Of a DNA stretch of 7,394 nt, positions 7,256 through 7,394 are shown piece by piece. Made by a program: the position numbers and the translations under genes. Each line of letters starts with the position of its first letter. Position 1 is the first letter of the stretch. The notes under the pieces were generated by a model. The model saw only the letters and a program-made list of their open reading frames with translations, was not told where the DNA came from and ran no database searches. This DNA comes from an uncultured Mycoplasmatota bacterium. GTDB taxonomy: Bacteria > Bacillota_I > Bacilli_A > RF39 > UBA660. The stretch spans positions 1-7,394 of the forward strand of contig UQRY01000043.1 in the NCBI GenBank assembly GCA_900543675.1, written 5' to 3'.

Positions 7256-7293
7256 AAATAAAAAGACTACTGATATAGTTTACAGTAATCTTT
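7256..7293 (-). terminator. Inward-facing terminator upstream of the transposase
   Basis: Read on the minus strand, AAAGATTACTG is followed by a loop of about 10 bases, then CAGTAGTCTTT and TTATTTT. The stem is 11 bp with one U-G wobble. On the plus strand the same position is an A-C mismatch, so the hairpin is better formed by RNA reading into the element towards the transposase. It lies before the predicted transposase promoter and would stop outside transcription from driving the transposase, a known protective feature of insertion sequences. Confidence 0.6.
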
Positions 7294-7296
7294 GTA

Positions 7297-7314
7297 TACT
7301 TTTTCAGCAGTCTC
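7297..7314 (-). repeat. Right terminal inverted repeat of the insertion sequence
   Basis: TACTTTTTCAGCAGTCTC is the inverted partner of 5617-5634 (17 of 18). The following C7315 probably belongs to the element if the duplication is TAAAAAC. Confidence 0.85.
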
Positions 7315-7315
7315 C

Positions 7316-7322
7316 TAAAAAC
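7316..7322 (+). repeat. Target site duplication, right copy
   Basis: TAAAAAC matches 5610-5616. Its last base is also the first base of the 3' terminator arm, so the duplicated target was the terminator loop and its edge. Confidence 0.7.
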
Positions 7323-7335
7323 TCATTCTTTTTTT
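7322..7335 (+). terminator. 3' arm and T-tract of the split terminator
   Basis: CTCATTCTTT at 7322-7331 is the exact inverted partner of 5597-5606, and a run of seven T (7329-7335) completes a classical intrinsic terminator. It originally ended the transcript of the gene stopping at 5598 and is now separated from its partner by the insertion sequence. Confidence 0.75.
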
Positions 7336-7357
7336 GTGAAAGGTTGTGTTAAACGAA

Positions 7358-7394
7358 ATGACTGATAAAAATTTATATAAATATAAGTCAGTAA
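7358..7394 (+). CDS. Possible start of a gene cut by the window edge
   Basis: An ATG at 7358 opens a frame reading MTDKNLYKYKSV up to the edge. AAAGG at 7339-7343 could be its ribosome binding site but is 14 bases away, similar to the long spacing seen at tig. No promoter fits between the terminator and this start. Twelve codons are too few to call a product, and it may not be a gene. Confidence 0.25.
   Translation, partial: MTDKNLYKYKSV
7361..7392. repeat. A/T-rich palindrome at the right edge
   Basis: A perfect 12-base palindrome ATTTATATAAAT (7371-7382) is flanked symmetrically, five bases out on each side, by ACTGA (7361-7365) and TCAGT (7388-7392). It could be an operator-like site, a weak hairpin, or chance in AT-rich sequence. 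Confidence 0.35.

Larger units (their letters stand above)
5617..7315 (-). mobile_element. Complete IS1182-type insertion sequence
   Basis: The element is about 1.7 kb with one intact transposase gene on the minus strand. Terminal inverted repeats are 5617-5634 (beginning GAGATTGCTGAAAAAG) and 7297-7314, matching at 17 of 18 positions. TAAAAAC duplicates flank it. The size and a single DDE transposase of about 500 residues fit the IS1182 family. Hairpin terminators lie inside each end, at 5643-5683 and 7260-7293. The uninterrupted transposase, well-matched repeats and intact duplication suggest a recent and possibly active insertion. It lies in the loop of the host terminator (5597-5606 with 7322-7335). 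Confidence 0.88.

Noticed and set aside
1..7394. Alternative genetic code with TGA as tryptophan
   Set aside because: No recognised gene uses TGA as a stop, but none contains an in-frame TGA either, and every tryptophan is TGG, so the standard code is enough.

Overview
The window comes from an AT-rich, low-GC bacterial chromosome, most like a Bacillota/Bacilli-type genome. Signs of this are A+T-rich codon choice, a strong AGGAGG-type ribosome binding site, consensus TATAAT -10 boxes, and short A/T-flanked intrinsic terminators. All tryptophans in the recognised genes are TGG and no gene contains an in-frame TGA, so the standard bacterial code fits. I cannot name the species.

Layout, left to right. 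Positions 1-165 hold no intact gene. A hairpin-rich stretch there resembles the 3' tail of an IS200/IS605-type tnpB and its right end. An unrecognised 279-residue gene follows at 166-1005. The core is trigger factor (tig, 1149-2420) with its own promoter and terminator, then ATP-dependent protease La (lon, 2580-4949). The 159-base gap between them holds two nested or stacked hairpins, and the lon -35 box overlaps one of them. A 228-residue unrecognised gene (4912-5598) overlaps the end of lon by 38 bases and is probably translationally coupled to it. The tig-lon pair puts a ribosome-associated folding factor beside a quality-control protease. clpX, often found between tig and lon in Bacillota, is absent here.

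The right part is a complete insertion sequence of the IS1182 type (about 5617-7315). It has an intact minus-strand DDE transposase, 18-base terminal inverted repeats and a 6-7 base target duplication. It sits inside the loop of the intrinsic terminator of the gene ending at 5598. The left terminator arm (5597-5606) and the right arm plus T-tract (7322-7335) are now about 1.7 kb apart, and removing the element and one duplicate restores a perfect 10-bp terminator hairpin. The element also carries its own hairpin terminators near both ends, flanking the transposase.

The last 59 bases contain a palindrome and a possible start of another gene. No CRISPR array, tRNA or rRNA was seen. The strongest unusual signal is the insertion into a terminator loop, followed by the structured tig-lon gap and the two uncharacterised genes.
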